Below, piece by piece: positions 8,879 to 19,600 of a stretch of DNA of 64,000 bases. The notes under the pieces were generated by a model. It made no database searches, had not been told where the DNA came from, and saw nothing but the letters and a program-made list of their open reading frames with translations. Both the position numbers and the translations under genes were made by a program. Numbering within the stretch: the first letter of the stretch is position 1; every line of letters begins with the position of its first letter. Source of the DNA: Tetraselmis striata (Eukaryota > Chlorophyta > Chlorodendrophyceae > Chlorodendrales > Chlorodendraceae). Location of the stretch: NCBI GenBank assembly GCA_006384855.1, contig VCJN01002445.1, positions 62,001 to 126,000 on the forward strand, given 5' to 3'.

Positions 8879-10531
8879 ATGGCAGATGCACTGAGTAGGC
8901 GACCAGATCTAAAAGATCTGAAGGCATCATTAGATGCATACTATATGCAGACCTTTGAGGAGGATCTGGAGCACATCACTGAATGGCTCAACCTTACCAC
9001 TGTCTCGATACAGTTGGATAAACAATTCCTCAACAATATCAAATTAAAATATATGCAGGACCCAAAATTGAACAGGGAGAAGCTACCCCCTGGAGTACGA
9101 TATGACCACCATACTGAACTGTATATGGTAGCTGATAAAATATATATTCCTGCAGATGATGAACTCAAAAAGAGCATCATCAAAGAACATCATGATATTA
9201 AGACGGCTGGCCATAACGGTATTCTCAGAACTGAGAAATTGATCAAAAGAAATTTTTGCTGGCCGCACATGCACCAAAACATAAAAACATATATCCGAAA
9301 CTGTAAAGTCTGTAAGCTGACAAAACAGCATACACATGCTCCAGCAGCGGCTTTACAGCCACTGCCAACACCAACTGTACCATGGGAATATTTCAGTCTT
9401 GACTTTATCACAAATTTACCATCAGTGGATGGTTATGACTGTATTGCCACTTTTGTGGATTTATTCACAAAGCAGGCTCACTTTGTACCCTGCCAGAAAG
9501 CCATCACGGCTCCTGAACTGGCACAATTGTACATCAAAAATATATACAGACTCCACGGTCTCAGTACCTGCATGGTAGGAGACCGGGACACAAAATATAC
9601 ATCATCATACTTCCAAGAACTGTTCAAACAGCTTGGTACAACATTAAACCTCAGTACTGCTTATCATCCGCAGACTGATGGTCAGACTGAAATATTAAAC
9701 AAAATAATTGAGCAGTTGCTGCGAGCTTTCTGCTACAATAACCAGGAGGACTGGGTGAACTACCTGTCACTCGCTGAGTTCAATTATAATAACACAGAAT
9801 CGTCAACAACAAAGTTTACTCCATTCCAGGCAATATATGGCTTCCATCCTCGGTTGCCAATAGATATTGTGAACCCCAAAACTGGAGTGAGAGAGACTAC
9901 CATAGACATTCTGTCGAAAATACAAGATATACACAATCTGGTGCATGAAAATATTATAACTGCCAAAGAATACCAAAGGCATTACCATGATAAAAACAAT
10001 AAGCAGCCGATCACATTTCAAATCGGTGACAAAATAATGATAAAAACAGACGATATGATTATACGCGGACAAAAATGTCCCAAGCTCAAACAACGATATG
10101 TAGGACCATATGAGGTCATCCAACAGGTGAATCCTCAGGCCTACAAGATACAATTACCACCCGAGCTTGAGTGCCACCCAGTATTTCATGTCTCCAAGCT
10201 GAGACCCTGGGACACCGTATCTGCGCAAACTTATATTCCTGATGCCTTGATTGGCAGACCGACACGCAGAACTGATGATCCGATCATTGCGAACATCACA
10301 GACAATAAATTGGCACTATATCCCAGACTGTATGCAAAGGGCAAAGCCTTGCTATTTAAAGTAAGGTTCCACAATTTCCCGGCAACCGGAGATGATTGGA
10401 TGCCCTATGAAACAATGCGATATTCACCGCTGATGCAGCATTTCATGTTGTCTGCACGTTTCAAAAATATCTCGACCTCACAAGCATATCTTGCTGCTAA
10501 GGCGAGCCACCCGCAACGGTTTCCACCGTGA
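8879..10531 (+). CDS. Gypsy integrase with chromodomain-like C-terminus
   Basis: 550 codons, starting with the ADALSRRP end of RNase H. HHCC zinc finger at about residues 103-147 (two His upstream, then CKVCK). DDE core: LDFITNLPSVDGY (first D), MVGDRDTKYTS (second D), YHPQTDGQTEILNK (E). Then the GPY-type module (QRYVGPYEV) and HPVFHVSKLRPW. The end (LLFKVRFHNFPATGDDWMPYE) resembles a chromodomain, which targets chromovirus integration to marked chromatin. The nominal start is not a real start; this is the last part of the pol polyprotein. All catalytic residues are present. Confidence 0.92.
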   Translation: MADALSRRPDLKDLKASLDAYYMQTFEEDLEHITEWLNLTTVSIQLDKQFLNNIKLKYMQDPKLNREKLPPGVRYDHHTELYMVADKIYIPADDELKKSIIKEHHDIKTAGHNGILRTEKLIKRNFCWPHMHQNIKTYIRNCKVCKLTKQHTHAPAAALQPLPTPTVPWEYFSLDFITNLPSVDGYDCIATFVDLFTKQAHFVPCQKAITAPELAQLYIKNIYRLHGLSTCMVGDRDTKYTSSYFQELFKQLGTTLNLSTAYHPQTDGQTEILNKIIEQLLRAFCYNNQEDWVNYLSLAEFNYNNTESSTTKFTPFQAIYGFHPRLPIDIVNPKTGVRETTIDILSKIQDIHNLVHENIITAKEYQRHYHDKNNKQPITFQIGDKIMIKTDDMIIRGQKCPKLKQRYVGPYEVIQQVNPQAYKIQLPPELECHPVFHVSKLRPWDTVSAQTYIPDALIGRPTRRTDDPIIANITDNKLALYPRLYAKGKALLFKVRFHNFPATGDDWMPYETMRYSPLMQHFMLSARFKNISTSQAYLAAKASHPQRFPP

Positions 10532-10552
10532 ATCTGTTGACTCAGATTTATC

Positions 10553-10566
10553 AGAGCGGGGTGGAA
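10553..10566 (+). other. Gypsy polypurine tract
   Basis: Purine-rich AGAGCGGGGTGGAA directly before the 3' LTR start at 10567, the expected plus-strand primer site. Confidence 0.7.
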
Positions 10567-10788
10567 TGTGAGGATATATCCTATACCCTCACTAGCCCTA
10601 ATCACCATAGCACAGTAGGCGCGTAGCGCGCGCCCGTCAGATGACGGGCTGCTCCCGCGCCCTGCCGGCCGCATCGCGCCGCCTGCTATATCAGGCACGG
10701 CCCCTGACGGCATGTAATCAGATCATACTCAACCACCACCACAGTGGAATAGCACTGCCTCTCACCACCACGCGCATATTCCCTCACA
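10567..10788 (+). repeat. Gypsy 3' LTR
   Basis: 222 bp, TGTGAGG...CCTCACA, followed by the TTATT duplication at 10789-10793. Differences from the 5' LTR are about six substitutions. Confidence 0.95.
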
Positions 10789-10809
10789 TTATTGCTGATG
10801 AAGAGATTG

Positions 10810-10907
10810 TTTTTCCCGCCCCCGGGACAGGCGGACTGGCACCAGTGAAACCCTTGCAACGTCTCTACGACGGCCGTCTAGGCAGCAATCCAGTTACGGA
10901 AAGCCCT
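10810..10907 (-). mobile_element. LINE-A 3'-tail fragment
   Basis: TTTTTCCCGCCCCCGGGACAGG, then the block with CACCAGTGAAACCCTTGCA and CCAGTTACGGAAAGCCCT, matches the LINE-A 3' end at 20.42 and 44.64 kb. About 100 bases only. Confidence 0.75.
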
Positions 10908-10983
10908 ACACATGCGCATATTCGGCAGTTGTGATTTAAATGTTATGTTAAAGGTACGAGTACCGGATTTCCGGAGAAACTGC

Positions 10984-11463
10984 GGGGGGGGGGGGGGGGG
11001 GGGGGTCTTTAATTTGGGGTCGAAACCTTCATTTCAGTACTTAAGCAGTGCTGGGCGGCTGGGTCTCTCACCGCCGCACCGCGTGCGCAAGCAACGGTAT
11101 CTATATCATCCGGGCAAACGATACCGTATCATAAAGCGGCGACATACAGCAAGTCAGCGGCAGCATAGTACTACATGGAGAGGTGGATAGGGCCAACATA
11201 TGGGTGGGTTAGTTGCCTTGATGCTGACTGTAATTTGCTGATGTTTCCAAAAAGTGCCCCACCCCCTCTCCGTTTGATGCTTGCATATGGCAGGGAACAC
11301 GCTCCTGCACACAGCCATGCATTGAAAGAGTTCAGAAAAGTCATGCAAGTGGCGGGAGTTGTTTTTTAGCTGAGGGCATGTTCTGATATAAGTACTGTCA
11401 GACCTAATCTAAGATAGTTGAAGGGGGGGGGGGGGGGTAAAGTTGAGGGGGGGGGGGGGGGGG
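10984..11463. repeat. Poly-G tracts in non-coding DNA
   Basis: G runs at 10984-11005 (22), 11423-11437 (15) and 11447-11463 (17). The DNA between and up to 11760 holds no gene I recognise. Confidence 0.9.
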
Positions 11464-11769
11464 CTAGAACACAACATTTAATCGTAACTGCCTCATATCG
11501 CCGATTCGCCGGGGACGGCATCTATGATTTTACTCTACTGGTGCCTCGTCCAGATATGTTGTATATATGCAACAAATGTTGTATATATATTATAGAAAAT
11601 ACGGGCCTAGTACGATAGGCAGAACTAGCATGATGCCCACCAAGGCGCCAGAGGAGGTCCAAAGGGCCCCAAACAGGATGTACTTAAGTTGGTCCGGGAC
11701 CGCTCGGGTCGGCTGATCGGTCAATGCAAAGCGGCCACCATTGTTATATACTCTACACTGTTGTACTAT

Positions 11770-11924
11770 GTACTGCTGGAGCCGAAGAAGGAGCGAAGAA
11801 CTGGCGACTGAGGCGTACGAGAACTCGCACTCGCTGTGCTCGTACTCGTACTTCGCTTGGCTTGTACTCGTTCTCGTACGCCTCAGTCGCTTGTTCTTCG
11901 CTCCTTCTGCGGCTCCGGCGGTAC
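11770..11924. repeat. Long imperfect hairpin (55-bp arms)
   Basis: Left arm 11770-11824 (GTACTGCTGGAGCCGAAGAA...GTACGAGAAC) and right arm 11870-11924 are reverse complements with only a few mismatches, separated by a 45-base loop rich in CTCGTACT. It lies about 33 bases before the piggyBac N-terminal remnant and may be that element's subterminal inverted repeat, or an independent foldback element. Confidence 0.9.
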
Positions 11925-11957
11925 AAAGTACAACCATTCCCAACCCACCGATTCACC

Positions 11958-12829
11958 ATGAGACAACCTATTCCGCTCAAGTTAGAGCCGTTGAGCCGCC
12001 CGTCGTGGGCCGTATCAAGCCCTGCACCCGGCAAGCTACGCCAACACATGGCTATGAAGTTTGGAGAAGTTGCGGAGTCTGTCGTGAATAACACATTCCG
12101 CATCAGGTGGGACGACAGCACCGAGTCCCCCGATACCTCCAACGCGCTAAAGTTGCAAACCACCGGCGCCGGCACCTTGCTTTAGGTATGACCCCCGTAC
12201 CACCAAGCACTCGCTTAATACCTGGCATGGACGATATATCGTCGGCATGTGATAAACATGTCGACACGTGTGGGCGGCGCGGCCGTGCGATCGCGTCTGG
12301 CTGTTGAATCGGAATTCGTTTTTTAATTGAAATATCACAACAACGGCTGACTGACCTGCGCCATGCAAGTCAGTCAGCCCTGCCTACCAGCCCCGTCCCG
12401 GACTCGAGGCAAGCTATGCCATGCCCATGACCTCACGTGACTCCAGAACATCTCCGGCAGTGCCATGGTCGCATCGCCGGTTGTCCGTGGTGACTGTCCC
12501 TGGGCCGAACCACGTTGGTCCGACCGCCGTGCCTCCGTCGCTGGTCCGACCGCCGTGCCTCCGTCGCGTTTCGCCGCCGCTACTGTTCCGTCCGACTGCG
12601 ACAGCTCGGCAAACGCCCCGGCAATAACAATGCCAATAAGTCCTTTCGCTGCACTATGTGCCGTGTTGACGATGACAACGTGGGCTTGATCTCCTGCAAG
12701 AGCCCGGAGTGTGACATACCTTTGTGCACCCCAAGCAAGAGGCGCAAGGGCGCCGCGAGATGGAGCCGCCACCTCCACATGACCGCTCAGGAGCTTGCGG
12801 CGTACGGGTTCCACCGCCGCACGTACTAG
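11958..12829 (+). pseudogene. Internally deleted piggyBac transposase remnant
   Basis: ORF 11958-12185 (75 codons) resembles the N-terminal module of the piggyBac gene at 35.1 kb (V-AESV....W-RWDD pattern). About 450 bases on, a frame ending at 12829 contains KSFRCTMCRVDDDN, SPECDIPLCT and HLHMTAQELAAYGF, a Cys/His-rich zinc-ribbon tail like the end of the 35-37.5 kb gene (CCRCYRDEDEEHW...CGITLCM...HHLHCDE). The DDD catalytic core between them is missing. Such N-plus-C-terminal leftovers are typical non-autonomous derivatives moved by a full-length transposase. Confidence 0.65.
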
Positions 12830-14071
12830 GCCGCAGCCGGTCAACCCTCCCGTTCCCCAACCCGAAATCTCAGTAGGACCTTCTTTTCCCGGTCGGTTGC
12901 CGGCTGATGGTTGCTCCTCCGCAGTGCCCTGGCCGGAACCGGTGGTGTGATGCTGGTTTAGCGAGCTACAACATCTTTCTTAGAGGGCGACGTCTCTGTT
13001 ACGAGCGCGGCCCGCGGAGTATTAATAGTATTCAATCACAATCCGTTAATGATGCCGACGTGACCCGTTTTGTATACTCGTGGTGTATATATAACGTACA
13101 ACATATCCGGACGAGGCACTAGGGGAAATTGCAAATAAATAAAAGGATGAAAGGAATTTGTTATTTATACCATTATTCGTCAACGAAACACGCGCGCGGT
13201 ATGCGCCCACAGTAGAAACCGCGGCACACGCCGATAAAACCGGGCCTTTCTCCGACGCTCCAGCACCCGCAGGTGACCCCAAGTTATGATTCGCAAATGA
13301 AACGAGCACGCGGGATGCGCAATACGACCTCGAACGCGCAATACGTCCGTTGCGGCCTCCTACTCCAGGCCACGCATCGTCATAACCGTACCTAGCATCT
13401 CGTGTCTAGAGACGTGCATGCGGGGGCCGGCGGCTTGAGCGCCGCGCAGTTGCAGCCTATCATGCTTGCAGGGATGGCCGGCCCGCCGGCAGCTAAGCCC
13501 GAAGGCCCCACAACCAGCATACCGCCGAGGTCGGGGCGCAGCCAGGAGCCCCGCGTTGTCAGCCCCACGGGTCATGTGGCCGCTCAGGAGCCGACAAAGC
13601 TGCACGAGCCCAGCCGGGCTCCCCCAGCGGCGAGGGCAGCCCGCAAGGCCGCTAGCGTGACGCGCCCAGCCCGCCTTCGCGCGCCGGGTGTGCCTGCCAA
13701 GAGGCCACCGCGCCCCACGCCCCTCAAGTAGGTCCCCGGCAGCCACGCGCAGGATCTGTGTGCGCCAAAGAAATCAAGCCGGGGAAGGGGCATGCTCGGG
13801 GCGATCGCCCGCCATGTCACTTGGTGGCTTGTATTGGAAGAAACACGCTCCTACGACTATGGAAGGGGGGTTCGGTCGGATGAATGAGCTCCTACACTAA
13901 CGTTTCTCCGACCATTCATAGGGGGAGGAATGACATCACCGACGAATGATAACTTACAGGGCGCGGCGACCGTTTTCTTGCAGTCGGGTAATCCGGAAGA
14001 AGCCGTGCGATTTCTACATTGTAGGAGTTTCATTGACGAATGATATCTTCTGCCTAATATATTAATTTATT
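12830..14071. other. No recognised gene
   Basis: GC-rich DNA with several overlapping long frames on both strands (13360-13746, 13402-13731) of low-complexity Ala/Pro/Arg composition. I see no domain, splice pattern or repeat that would support a gene. Confidence 0.5.
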
Positions 14072-15206
14072 ACATCATGGTTTTCACAAAAGCGCACTAC
14101 AACAGAACTAACAGCAACTATGAAAGGTTGCCAGCAAAAGAGAGACATAAGCCTGAAACCAAGGTCGAGCAGGAGGACAGGGAGCCAAGAACCAAGAAGA
14201 AGCCAAGGGAACCACGAAGTCACTTAGCTGCCAGGAACTAAAGGAACCCCCGCCCCGGGGTAGGCTATCAAGCGCGGCGAGGACGCTTGCAGCCAATGAC
14301 CCGGGTCATAGCAACACATGCCGACGAGCGACGCGACGCAGGCGCAGGAGCACCATCACGTGTCGCACGCGCGGCCGCGACCCCGCCAAGAACGTTGTCG
14401 GCATGTGCCATGTTGATGAGCAAGGAGAAACCGTGGCGCCACGCAGACAAGAGCTGGCCGATTTTTGGGCCAGTGTGTGCTTGGCTAGCTTTCGCGAGCT
14501 CCACCAAGAAAGCCTCGGCGTGCCGGGCCAGCGAGCCAAACTCGGAAACGGCGAAAGGAACAAAGCGAAGCATGCCGGCGGCGTTTCGGACACCCTCGTC
14601 ATACTTCTGGATTTTGTGGCGCTATGCAGCCCGCAAAGCAGTCGTCGGATCCGAGCTTGACACGCCGAGGATAGGGGCAATGGTGGTATCGACAGCAACC
14701 GTGTTCCCGCGATACCGCCATACCCAAAAAGCCCAACATCGGCCGGCCGGCCGTCGCTGCCCTTCGGAAGAGAAACAAGCACCGACGGGTCCGTGAGGAT
14801 CTGGACACCCACGCCCAGCGCGGACTTCACGTCGTGGCAAATGTCGGAAAGGCCATGTGCCGCCCACTCGTGTGCGGCGTGATTAGAGTCGAACTGTCGC
14901 ACCGCGTAAGAGGCGGCCTCGGAAGCGGTTGCTGTCAGGGCCGCTTCTAGGCATACGCGCAGCAAGCTTTGCGAAACGGACCGTGTGAATGCGGTGGCTC
15001 AGGGTTTCCTGTACTTTCCGCATGCAGTGCAAGGGGAAGTCCGAGTAATGCGGGATAGCTCGGAGGTCGGCCGCCGAGCGCATTGCAGACGCCGGCTCAG
15101 CCCCGGCGGCCGAGCAGTCGGCACGGGCAACGTGGGAGCGCTTGGAGGGGAGCAACTTTAGGACAGAGGCCAACGGCCCCGCTAGATCCTCGAGCACCGC
15201 GTCTCC
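14072..15206 (-). mobile_element. LINE-B copy, 5'-truncated and internally deleted
   Basis: Matches the - strand LINE-B at 29.2-32.4 kb from the 3' end (TTACATCATGGTTTTCACAAA near 14072) up to GATCCTCGAGCACCGCGTCTCC, where it breaks into a poly-C run at 15209. ORF 14306-14965 covers the endonuclease region (GRPADVGLFGYG). About 270 bases present at 30036-30305 are deleted near 14890, and a small deletion after GYGGI shifts frame. Dead copy. Confidence 0.9.
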
Positions 15207-15208
15207 AA

Positions 15209-15249
15209 CCCCCCCCCCCCCCCCTCTCCACACTCCCCCCCCCCCCCCC
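15209..15249. repeat. Two poly-C tracts
   Basis: C16 (15209-15224) and C15 (15235-15249), at the point where the LINE-B copy breaks off. Confidence 0.9.
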
Positions 15250-16288
15250 TCCGGGTCCGCGTGTCGTCGCTCCGTGGTCGTCAGGCGGGTCATCATGCTC
15301 GCCCACGCGCCGCTCGCCTCCGCAGCGCGCCGCGTCGTTGTAGCCGCCCGTCGAGGGTTAGACGGAGCTCACCGCCGGCTGACTCCTTCCGATGTATGAA
15401 TGCGACTTCCTGACGGCCCTCCGGTTCCTGTCTCTTGGCCTTGAGTCGCTGCCATGCCCGGATTATCCGCCCCCCCCCCCAACCCGCCTTTAAGTGCCGG
15501 GCTCCTCTCTCCTCGCGCTCGCGCCCCTTGCCTGTTCTCACGGGACGGCTGAGGGTTTCCCGGGTGTTCCGACCGGGTCGGCCGCAGTGCGCCGCCAAAC
15601 ACTCCGATGTACTAGGCCCCCGGGATTCGAGTGGAACACATATATACGGGTGGGGGATACGCCAGATCTTCCGCAGGTCGGTCGCGGGTCGTACCGAGGT
15701 ACGAGAACACGATTTTATTTCGAACAGCCTTCACGAGTAGGCTGCTCCAGTCCGAGTCGTACATACCCCCCTCCCCCCACCCGTAGGCGGGTCTCGCAGA
15801 GGCCGACGCAAGGCCGAGGTCGTACGTGAAGTATTTTCAGCAGCCCCCCGTACATGGCTGCTGCCCGGCGGCGCCAGCAGGCGCTACCGGGACTACTAGT
15901 ATTATTCAAAAAGCCTCGCGTAGGGCTCCCTAATCGTCACATGACCCGCCACAACCGGCCACCCGCTCAGCCCCCCTGCCGCCCCCCGCCCGGCCACGGG
16001 TCTTAGGGGTTACCAACGCCCGCCACATGGAGGTGAGGGTGGTGCCGCCGGGCCTGCCGCACCCGCCATGTTCCTCCGCTCTTGATGGGCCGTTGCCTGG
16101 CAGGGGGCGCCCTTCCGCTTCAATCGACTTGTAATGCATAGCGGAGTCGTGGCCGTACATCAATTTAGAATGTTGTCGTAGCTTTGCACGCCGCCGATGC
16201 TGCCAACGCCGATGTAACTTGTTGCTCGGCTTGCTTCATGTATATCTAGCTTTGTGTGACCGCTCGACGTATCACTTGTAAATCACCC
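15250..16288. other. No recognised gene
   Basis: GC-rich sequence with several overlapping frames on both strands but no domain or consistent coding signal. Contains a C10 run near 15471 and short inverted motifs around 15720-15860 (CAGCAGCC / GGCTGCTG). Confidence 0.5.
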
Positions 16289-17428
16289 TCACCTCCTCCT
16301 CCTCGCGGGAAGGAAGCGAAGTCGGGTCGATGTAGTCGTTGATTGCCGCAGAATTGCGGGCCCATTCGCCCTAGTAGCGGATTTTGTCCAGGGGCACGCT
16401 AGCTGCGTTTGCGCCCGACGCCGCGCCTTTCCGCAAGCAGGAGTGCGAGGTCCACACGAAGCCCTCGGGCGGGGGGGGGGGGGGGTCGATTGATGCGGCC
16501 GACGGCCCGCTTGAGCCAATCGCCGAGGGTAACGGCGTCCACGTACAGGGTGGGGTAGCACGTCGCCGGGGAGCGCCCATAATCGGTCGGGTTTCTTGGC
16601 GGAGGGAGATATACCCGGAACGCCGCGACGCGGTAGATGTCGAAGGGGCGCAGAAGGGTTGTCCAAGTGGGCACGGCGGCTGCAGGGATTTGAAGTAGGG
16701 GCTTGAAGCCGTCTCGATGCTTGCGGTGTCCGGTTGACAAAGAGGGTGATGTTGTGGGTGTCGACGGCCATGTCGTGGATTCGGCATGAGACGCTGGACT
16801 CACCACGGGTGTAAAACATAAACGTCGAGCAGATCTCCGCGCCGTTGCGAAGGATGTTGCCGTAGTCGGTGGTGGTCGTAGGAAGGGTAGCAAGGTCGTC
16901 GAGGATGTCGGTGTGACGTTGCACGGCAGGGGCGCGCGCCGAAGGCTCCTTGCGTGTCTTGGGCTAGCGGATTGGAAGCGCGCGCTTCATGTCGATGGTT
17001 GATGGGCCGGTAGCCGGAGCGTCATCCCGACCGGTGTACCTGCAGGAAGGTGTTGATGGCGGAGAGGTAGGGCTGCAGAGAGCCGGCATCGATGGTGCCG
17101 CGCTCCGCAATCCAGACGAGGTAGCGGACGCACGTTGCCTCGGTGCAATCCAGTAGGGGATGCAACCCTCGTCAATTCAAAATTCGGCGAAGAGGCGGAT
17201 CTTGCCCTCGTAGTTCGAGTTGGTGGTGGCCGTGAGCGATGTGGTCAGAAGGTCGAGCACGTTGGCGCCCCACTCGTCCGTGCCGTACACAGCTTCGAAG
17301 CTGCCTCGCATGAGTTCGCTCCATTGAGCCTTTGCCTCGGCGTCTGCGATAAAGTACTTAGGCGTCTTCGTGGTGCGACGGACGCGCCTAAACGCGCCGA
17401 ACGCCGCTGCATGGTTCGACGATGGCAC
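16289..17428 (-). pseudogene. Tyrosine recombinase (YR), broken
   Basis: N-terminal SAM-like (core-binding) part at 17428-17177 (TSLTATTNSNYEGKIRLFAEF, the same position as SLSAPTLKSYAGRLSQFAEF in the 58 kb copy). Catalytic end: TSHSCLRKGAASGAN holds the His-x-x-Arg box (one residue longer than in the 58 kb copy), followed by an in-frame TAG at 16371-16373 and then GEWARNSAAINDYIDP with the nucleophilic Tyr. A 15-C run (sense; 16471-16485) sits about 10 codons before the HxxR box, and frames change across it. YRs integrate circular DNA through a covalent Tyr-DNA link. Not functional. Confidence 0.75.
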
Positions 17429-17828
17429 TCGCCGGGGGGTGACGACGGGCCATGGGTAGCACGAAGGTCATGCCAGGAGGGCAGGGTGTTGTAGCCCCTA
17501 ATCTTGTAACGGGCATCGCGCGAGTACCAGGCCCGTTGGGCCGCCCGCGAGAGGCCGTTGTGTGAGCGACGGGCAAAGAGGCTTAGCGTTGCAGGTCGAG
17601 GTGGGCGCGCCAAATAGGGGGAGTCGGTGTAGACCCGTGATGTTGAAGGACAGAATGAAGCCGGAGGGGTTGGGGTAGGGGGCGGACGACAACCCGGACA
17701 AGTGCGTCATTGGTGAGGGAGTTCCGCCTATGCCGACGACTCCAGTGCAGCGTCATTTGGAAGCAGGCACGCTCCGAGGCGTGTCCTCGAAACGCAACTG
17801 CATGAGGTCGGCACTGCGGAGCACCCCA

Positions 17829-18857
17829 TCATTCGGCCTTGTCGGCCGTCGGTGTCTCGACCTTCGCCTCGCCCTTACCAGAATGCTTGGTGACGTCCTT
17901 GGCGGCGAAGGTAGTTTGTGGCGCCGCCGTCTCGCGCGCCGGGCGCGCGTTCTTAAAGCAATCGCGGTTGCCGCCGCAGCCGTCCCGGTCGCTGTCGTTG
18001 CGCCGGGGGCCATCGCCAAAGCGTTGGCGGGTTGATGTCTTCGTAGCACTTGCAATGTTCCCATCGCAGACATGGTCCGTGTAGGGCTCCAACATCACGG
18101 TGAACTCGGGCGACCCTAGGTTCTCCGTGCCAAGGAAAAGTTAGCGCTCCCGCACGACTTCGAGGGCGAAGATGTCGGCGTTGTTCATATGCGTACCCCG
18201 GTGCTTGTTAAGTAGGTAGGCCAAGCGGAACCGATGACCGTCGTCGACGGCCTCCATGCCGTGGATGACGGCCTCGAGCCGCTGTCCGAAAGCCGCCGTA
18301 ATCCCATCGGTGACGCAGCCCGCAGCCCGGAGCGTGCGCAATAACTCGATGACCAAGCAAGCCGGCGATGAAGGATTCGTAGCACGCGGCGTGGTAGTAC
18401 TACTCGCCCGCTCCGGGTTGAAGTCGAGGGTTACCAAGCAGGTACTCGAGCACGCCGTCGAGGGCGATGGGCAAAAGCCCCGGGCGTCGCATGCTGTCGG
18501 GAGGCATCCCGCTCTCGAAACCGGGCAGGGCAGTAGCGAGGGCGGTTTTTCAATCAAGGTAGTGGGGTTCGCTCGAGGGAGCGAAGGTCGCACGGACGTT
18601 CTGGTCCATACCACCGGCGCGGGACCCGTTCCAGCCCGGAATGGCGTCCTCTTCGCCGGCGGCATAGGAGTATCTTGGGTAGCGAAGAACCCGGAGAGCT
18701 GTTCCTGGCTGAGCTGTCTCATTTTCGCGTCTTCCGCCTCACGACGCCCCGCCTTGATGCGCGCTTGAGCAGTGTCCGACGTCTCGACACCCTCAACAAC
18801 CGCCGCCTTGCCGGCTTCCACCATGTTGGGGCCGGTGGGTGAGTCGTTGCCATACAT
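17829..18857 (-). pseudogene. YR element ORF1 (gag-like)
   Basis: ORF 18141-18857 ends with a block (about residues 190-238: AFGQRLEAVIHGMEAVDD, HRFRLAYLLNKHRG) that matches ORF1 of the 59.3-60.2 kb element (EAIDKAFRFRLAFLRRLNEIKR). Downstream, frame 17829-18098 carries a Cys-containing segment (GCGGNRDCF) that may be a degenerate knuckle. Function presumed to be nucleic-acid binding. Frame breaks at about 18100-18140 and 18340-18620. Confidence 0.55.
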
Positions 18858-19518
18858 ATCGAAAGGGTCGTCCGGGAGGAAGCCGCGGGGAGAAGAGAGA
18901 GAAGAGCCTCGGCTTGAGCTGATTATGTAGTAGCAACGAGAGCGCAGTGCGGAAGGCAGGTGTACCGTTTTCCGGGGGCATGCTAAGAAGCACTCTGCAC
19001 GGTCCGAAACCGCGAGTTAGTGTCGTACGAACAGAAGACCAGCACAAAACTACGATAGTGGTCCCATCTAGCGGACGATGATGGTTTCATAAGATTTGTC
19101 GAGTACTAGAGTGGCCGATGGTTTTCGATACAATACTCGCAACGCCCCCGAATTTTTTCGTGTTCACCGATAGTGCACCGGCACCGCGCAATTTTTGGTC
19201 GCCGTGCTGCGTCTTGCTTGGCTCCACTTGCCGCCATCGCTGAAAAGGTCCCGCAAGTCGTGGCTCTTATCGCCCCGGCGCGCCGGCTGCTGTGGCGGTC
19301 GGTTGGCTTCGACCGCGGTCCGCCGTTGCCGCCTCCATCGCTGTGAGGTACAGTAATGTCCTAATGCAATTAGAGGCAAGAAGGCAAAGGTTGTGAGGAA
19401 ACAGTATCGAATGTTACATGATCATCTGCTGGTCCAGCTATTTATGGGCAGTCGGCATCAAAGAGGCAGAGCGGCGGCAGAGCAGTTCAGCGGTCAGCCT
19501 TGGGCATTGTGGAAATAT
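18858..19518. other. No recognised gene
   Basis: Probably the 5' flank of YR element B followed by unique DNA. No ORF with a recognised domain. Confidence 0.4.
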
Positions 19519-19600
19519 AGCATCGGGGAATGTTAGTAGCAGCATCGGGGAATGTCAGTAGCAGCATTTGGGGACTGTTAGTAGTAGCATCGGTGATTGG
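19519..19600. repeat. 22-bp minisatellite, about 3.7 units
   Basis: AGCATCGGGGAATGTTAGTAG-type units start at 19519, 19541, 19563 (23 bp, diverged) and 19586 (partial). The unit carries an embedded GTAGCAGCA motif. Confidence 0.9.

Larger units (their letters stand above)
1414..10788 (+). mobile_element. Ty3/Gypsy LTR retrotransposon, structurally complete
   Basis: A 9,375-bp element with two 222-bp LTRs (TGTGAGG...CCTCACA, inverted 7-mers at the ends), flanked by the same 5-bp duplication TTATT (1409-1413 and 10789-10793). The LTRs differ at only about six positions, so the insertion is recent. Order on the + strand: gag-like ORFs with an RGG box, a Dam-like methyltransferase domain, aspartic protease, RT, RNase H, zinc-finger integrase and a chromodomain-like tail, which is the Ty3/Gypsy (Metaviridae) order. 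The internal part is visibly AT-rich compared with LTRs and host DNA. Several frame breaks and an in-frame stop suggest this copy is not autonomous, or that the assembly has indels. Confidence 0.95.
16289..18857 (-). mobile_element. YR retroelement B (ORF1 plus tyrosine recombinase), degenerate
   Basis: Minus-strand relic with the same order as the element at 57.2-60.5 kb: ORF1 (18857 to about 17829), then a tyrosine recombinase (17428 to 16289). There is no room for, and no sign of, an RT between them. Flanking direct repeats were not resolved. Several frame breaks. Confidence 0.7.

Noticed and set aside
13402-13731. 109-codon Ala/Pro-rich ORF
   Set aside because: The reverse strand is equally open, composition follows GC content, and there is no domain or splice signal.
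14287-14796. Antisense ORFs over the LINE-B copies (also near 27.3, 29.4 and 30.6 kb)
   Set aside because: They recur only because the LINE is repeated; the opposite strand holds the RT and endonuclease.
15435-15829. Overlapping + strand ORFs after the LINE-B copy
   Set aside because: No domain, no conservation within the window, GC-driven openness.
19519-19600. Possible CRISPR-like array
   Set aside because: The 22-bp units are contiguous with no spacers, and the genome is eukaryotic; it is a minisatellite.
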